A DNA stretch of 7,553 bases from Nanobdellota archaeon (lineage in GTDB: Archaea; Nanobdellota; Nanobdellia; Pacearchaeales; GW2011-AR1): assembly GCA_018817905.1 (NCBI GenBank), contig JAHISS010000020.1, forward strand, positions 1 to 7,553, written 5' to 3'. The notes under the pieces were generated by a model that did no database searches, had not been told where the DNA came from, and saw nothing but the letters and a program-made list of their open reading frames with translations. Below, piece after piece: positions 5,157 to 7,553 of this stretch; position 1 is the first letter of the stretch; every line of letters starts with the position of its first letter. The translations under genes and the position numbers were made by a program.

Positions 5157-5651
5157 CTAGTTCCAAGGCCCAACACTTTTCTTCTTTTCCTTGCCCCCAG
5201 ATTCGTATTTTGCCCTGATTCTTTCGCCTTGCCCTGCACTTTCCGTTCTTTGAATTTCAACGTTTTCAGGCAAAAACTGTTCCCCACCAATTGAAAGATT
5301 CCTGTTGTCAACAACGCCCCCTTGCCCGGACTGCATTCTTTCAGCCATGTAAATTCTTCTTCCTTCTCGCTCATCACCTAATCCTCTTCCAGTGTCGTAC
5401 AAAGCCACGCCAGAAGTTTCCCCTGATTCAGGCGCTGCAGTTGGAGCTGGAACATCAACAGGCGCAGCGCTAAAAACTCTTCTCCCATCTCCCCGAACTG
5501 GCTCAACAACTCGCTCAACCTCACCCTGTGACAATCCAATCTCGTCAGAAGTCAGCTCTTCAATTTCCTCCCTGCCATCACGCCCTTTTTTAATCTCGCG
5601 GACAATCCTAACCTTTGACTTAATCGCCTTGACTTTCTTCACCTTTTTCAT
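5157..5651 (-). CDS. Hypothetical protein, charged and probably disordered (164 aa)
   Basis: Not recognised. Residues 1-30 are dominated by Lys, Arg and Val (MKKVKKVKAIKSKVRIVREI), which suggests nucleic-acid contact or an extended strand. An acidic stretch follows (EEIEELTSDEIGLSQGEVER). Residues about 60-85 form a Pro/Ala/Thr linker (APVDVPAPTAAPESGETSG). The rest is rich in Gly, Glu, Arg and Gln and ends KEKKKSVGPWN. There is no membrane segment, signal peptide or cysteine, and little sign of a globular core. The ATG at 5651 is chosen over an in-frame GTG at 5660 because the AACTTTAAATAT promoter is centred 25 bases from the ATG, implying a leaderless message. It lies between the 508-residue gene and the toxin operon on the same strand, but has its own promoter. 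The frame is open across 164 codons in coding-like composition, so it is probably real. Confidence 0.72.
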   Translation of the reverse strand: MKKVKKVKAIKSKVRIVREIKKGRDGREEIEELTSDEIGLSQGEVERVVEPVRGDGRRVFSAAPVDVPAPTAAPESGETSGVALYDTGRGLGDEREGRRIYMAERMQSGQGGVVDNRNLSIGGEQFLPENVEIQRTESAGQGERIRAKYESGGKEKKKSVGPWN

Positions 5652-5671
5652 AAAAAACACAAGTAAAGGAA

Positions 5672-5683
5672 ATATTTAAAGTT
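5672..5683 (-). promoter_or_regulatory. Archaeal BRE/TATA promoter of the 164-residue gene
   Basis: The minus strand reads AACTTTAAATAT, identical over 11 bases to the TIM-barrel promoter at 3391-3401. The core is centred near 5676 and the ATG at 5651 is 25 bases downstream, so the message is expected to be leaderless. Confidence 0.7.
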
Positions 5684-5780
5684 AACAATTGCTCCAAAAA
5701 GTTATTGTCCCGCCCAGTCCCAAATGATTAATCACAAAATCAAACTTCAAAGGATTTTTATGGTTTCATTGTTCATTAAC

Positions 5781-5796
5781 CTTTCATTAATTCCTT
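5781..5796 (-). repeat. 16-base direct repeat, copy 2 (AAGGAATTAATGAAAG)
   Basis: Exact 16-base match to 1390-1405, about 30 bases beyond the stop of the 508-residue gene. Two further AATGAA units follow on the minus strand (5777-5772 and 5770-5765), so this copy lies in a short degenerate AATGAA-rich tract. Confidence 0.6.
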
Positions 5797-5826
5797 TCCA
5801 AGATAATCATCTCTTCTAATTAATCC

Positions 5827-7353
5827 TTAAAAATTCACAGTCGGAGGAAACGCTGGCATCCCGTGCGCTTTTTTGTAAGTGTCGTAAAGTTTTCTACAGC
5901 CCATCCTTGCCGCTAAAATCGTCTGGCTCCGCAAAACCTTTTCCATGTCATTGTCTTTCTTAATCCCGCCAGACAAATCTTTTTTCTTTTCCTTTTTAGT
6001 AAATTCAAACAACGCAGAAAACGGATTAACATCTTCGCTCCCTGGCTTTTTTTCCTTCGGCTCTTCTCCAACAGTTCCCTCGCCGACAAACTCGTCCAAG
6101 TCAGCTTTCAGCTCGCCCAAACTTTTTTCAGTCGCGCCTTCAATCATTTCATAAACATCTCCAAAATTATCTTCCTCAACTTGCTCTTTCAAAATCCGCA
6201 GTTCGTCTTCGTTCAACGCAAAACTCGTAAACTTAACATCGACCTTGCCGCGAAAAGTGTAGCCTCCTTTCTGGTCCGCCCTGTCTGGAACGCTCCTAAA
6301 CTTGAACTCAATAACTGCAATTGGGGCGTATTTCCTCAACTTCGGATTCTTAAAATTCTTCGGAAGCTCGCCGGCAGCAACATCTTTTGCAGGGTCGTAT
6401 TTTCCCTTTGCCAGCAAAACAAGCTCAAACAAAGCTGTGTTAAACATAGTCACAACACTTGCATCAGTATCCATCTTCGACTCCAACTGCCGCGCCGCCT
6501 TCAGATACGGCTTTGCCCAGCGCGCATAAAGTTTCAAAGAATTCACCTGACTCTTCAAATACGTCTGCTCTATCTCAAACCTTTTCCTAAGCTCCTTGTC
6601 TGATTCAAAAAGCCATCTTTCAAACTCAGCCAAACGCTGCTGCAAAATCCTCTTAACCCTATCGTTCAAATCCAGCTTTTCAAGCTCCTTTAAAGACTTC
6701 GCAGCCATAAACGCATCAATCAGCGTCACATAATCAAACTGCTGTGCCATTCCTTTTATCGAACTATTTCCCCGCTTAATGTCAACATTGTCCATCCAAA
6801 TCTGCTTCAGCGAAAACAAAGCCGCCCTGCTCTTCCTCTCTTCCTTAGAACGGTAATCGTCATAAATCGCCAGCCGCATTTTGAATTCTTTCAAGTCATA
6901 AATTATGTTCAGCACTGACCTCAAAACCCCATTAGCTGTCTGCATAATTTTCATCGCTTCGTCCTGCATCCGCGTTGCCTTGCCCTGCATCTCCAAAAAA
7001 TGACCAGACCCAACAGAAGAAACAAAGTTATCAACCAATTTTTCAGAAGAACCATAAGCTCCGTTGACGTAATCCAAAATCCAGAAATAAATCGGTTCAA
7101 GATTTTGCGCAAAAGCGTCGTAAGTCAGCGCGTGCTGTTCTATCGGCGCTTTCAAACCAGCCAGAGCAAACGCTCCCCTTGTCGCCTGAACATGAAAAAC
7201 ATCGACGTAATCCGACTCCCGCAGCTCCGCCTTTTCAGCTGCCTTGATGTATCCCTCTGCCTTCACAAGCTTCTTAACCTTATCCTTCACCTTAGCGTCG
7301 CAGTACAACTCTGGGTTTATCGCAGCAATCAATTTTTTTACATCTATAGCCAT
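5827..7353 (-). CDS. Conserved-looking hypothetical protein, soluble and mainly helical (508 aa)
   Basis: I do not recognise a family. The frame is long, well composed and clearly coding. Residues 1-300 appear almost wholly helical, with heptad-like stretches near 215-295 (KELEKLDLNDRVKRILQQRL; KRFEIEQTYLKSQVNSLKLY) that could form coiled coils. Residues about 340-380 switch to beta-type sequence (PIAVIEFKFRSV, GYTFRGKVDVKFTSF). Residues 425-470 are a Lys/Glu/Gly-rich disordered linker. A compact C-terminal helix follows (MEKVLRSQTILAARMGCRKLYDTYKKAH) and the protein ends FPPTVNF. No signal peptide, membrane segment, nucleotide-binding loop or catalytic motif is visible. Start: ATG 7353 is preceded by GAGGT (7362-7358) with a 4-base gap, fitting a Shine-Dalgarno start. 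It is the largest gene after the TIM barrel and probably has its own promoter near 7394-7401 or 7372-7382. A structural or scaffolding role is only a guess. Confidence 0.8.
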   Translation of the reverse strand: MAIDVKKLIAAINPELYCDAKVKDKVKKLVKAEGYIKAAEKAELRESDYVDVFHVQATRGAFALAGLKAPIEQHALTYDAFAQNLEPIYFWILDYVNGAYGSSEKLVDNFVSSVGSGHFLEMQGKATRMQDEAMKIMQTANGVLRSVLNIIYDLKEFKMRLAIYDDYRSKEERKSRAALFSLKQIWMDNVDIKRGNSSIKGMAQQFDYVTLIDAFMAAKSLKELEKLDLNDRVKRILQQRLAEFERWLFESDKELRKRFEIEQTYLKSQVNSLKLYARWAKPYLKAARQLESKMDTDASVVTMFNTALFELVLLAKGKYDPAKDVAAGELPKNFKNPKLRKYAPIAVIEFKFRSVPDRADQKGGYTFRGKVDVKFTSFALNEDELRILKEQVEEDNFGDVYEMIEGATEKSLGELKADLDEFVGEGTVGEEPKEKKPGSEDVNPFSALFEFTKKEKKKDLSGGIKKDNDMEKVLRSQTILAARMGCRKLYDTYKKAHGMPAFPPTVNF

Positions 7354-7357
7354 AACA

Positions 7358-7362
7358 ACCTC
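7358..7362 (-). promoter_or_regulatory. Shine-Dalgarno-like site of the 508-residue gene
   Basis: The minus strand reads GAGGT followed by TGTT and the ATG at 7353, a 4-base gap. This supports the ATG and implies that the message carries a short leader. Confidence 0.5.
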
Positions 7363-7371
7363 TTTCTCTCA

Positions 7372-7382
7372 CTAATATAAAA
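7372..7382 (-). promoter_or_regulatory. Proximal candidate TATA box of the 508-residue gene
   Basis: The minus strand reads TTTTATATTAG, centred about 24 bases before the ATG. Used alone it would give a leaderless message. The Shine-Dalgarno site between it and the ATG argues that the distal AACTTTA element at 7394-7401 is used instead or as well. Confidence 0.4.
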
Positions 7383-7401
7383 CTTTATGTTTAATAAAGT
7401 T
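7381..7401. repeat. Inverted repeat carrying two back-to-back AACTTTAT promoter-like motifs
   Basis: Perfect 8-base arms, AACTTTAT at 7381-7388 and ATAAAGTT at 7394-7401, with a 5-base spacer. The minus-strand copy faces the 508-residue gene 43 bases from its ATG, and resembles the AACTTTA elements of three other genes. The plus-strand copy faces rightwards into a region with no ATG to the window edge. It could be a bidirectional promoter or an operator. Confidence 0.5.
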
Positions 7402-7553
7402 TGGTATACTTTAGGCTTTGCGTATAAACTAATTCTCAATCAGATTAAAATAACTCAATCGTTTGTGATTGTGTAAAATTATTCGCGCACAAACCTGCAC
7501 AAACTTTGCATTCAATTTTAATTTTGTTACAATTCCAAAAACTCTCTTAAAAC
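7402..7553. other. Right-edge noncoding stretch with short GCACAAAC repeats
   Basis: There is no plus-strand ATG and no open frame of note here. GCACAAAC occurs twice, at 7487-7494 and 7497-7504, with a 10-base period. GTTTGTG at 7461-7467 is the reverse complement of CACAAAC at 7488-7494. With spacing of one helical turn, these could be a protein-binding site, but they are short and may be chance. Confidence 0.35.

Larger units (their letters stand above)
5652..5826. other. Intergenic region between the 508- and 164-residue genes
   Basis: This 175-base spacer contains the second 16-base repeat copy, a perfect 10-base palindrome TGATTAATCA (5726-5735), a small GC-rich patch GTCCCGCCCAGTCCC (5707-5721) with two GTCCC units, and the promoter at 5672-5683. 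No open frame longer than ten codons with a start was found on the minus strand, and no T-run directly follows the 508-residue gene. Confidence 0.5.

Noticed and set aside
7461..7504. CRISPR-like repeats at the right edge
   Set aside because: The GCACAAAC units are only 8 bases long and 10 bases apart, with no spacer-repeat periodicity of CRISPR size.

Overview
The window looks like an archaeal chromosome, most likely a DPANN-type lineage of the Woesearchaeota/Pacearchaeota sort. This assignment is inferred. The direct evidence is archaeal promoters (a BRE-like AAC followed by TTTAAATA-type TATA boxes about 25 bases ahead of start codons, implying leaderless transcripts), short AT-rich intergenic regions, lysine-rich proteins with no recognised family, and a single-chain nucleotidyltransferase-HEPN protein. 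There is no rRNA, tRNA, transposase or CRISPR array to confirm it.

Layout from left to right. Bases 1-104 hold the first 34 codons of a minus-strand gene cut by the window edge, with its own TATA box. Bases 331-1212 (-) encode a nucleotidyltransferase fused to a HEPN-like helical domain. Bases 1492-3369 (-) encode a 625-residue xylose-isomerase/endonuclease-IV-like TIM-barrel enzyme. Its metal-ligand motifs are intact, a long helical insertion splits the barrel, and the C-terminal tail is rich in Gly/Tyr/Ser/Gln. Bases 3370-3714 are a gene-poor spacer with a locally GC-rich block that I cannot explain. Bases 3715-4347 (+) encode a histidine phosphatase, the only plus-strand gene.

Convergent to the phosphatase, 7 bases away, lies a compact minus-strand operon at 5111-4355: a small antitoxin-like protein, a MazF/PemK-type toxin that starts inside the antitoxin stop codon (ATGA overlap), and a DUF2283 protein 23 bases further on. 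It has a TATA box in front and a run of seven T behind. Upstream of it are two orphan minus-strand genes: a 164-residue, probably disordered protein (5157-5651) and a 508-residue soluble, mostly helical protein (5827-7353).

The toxin operon is the one clear functional unit. The other genes each appear to have their own promoter. A shared AACTTTA promoter motif recurs in front of four genes: in two it sits about 25 bases from the ATG (leaderless), and in two it sits about 41-43 bases away with a Shine-Dalgarno-like element before the ATG. The most interesting items are the three-gene toxin-antitoxin-DUF2283 operon, the NTase-HEPN fusion with a degraded HEPN motif, the split TIM barrel with a prion-like tail, the GC-rich intergenic block, and a 16-base motif repeated exactly in the 3' regions of two unrelated genes.
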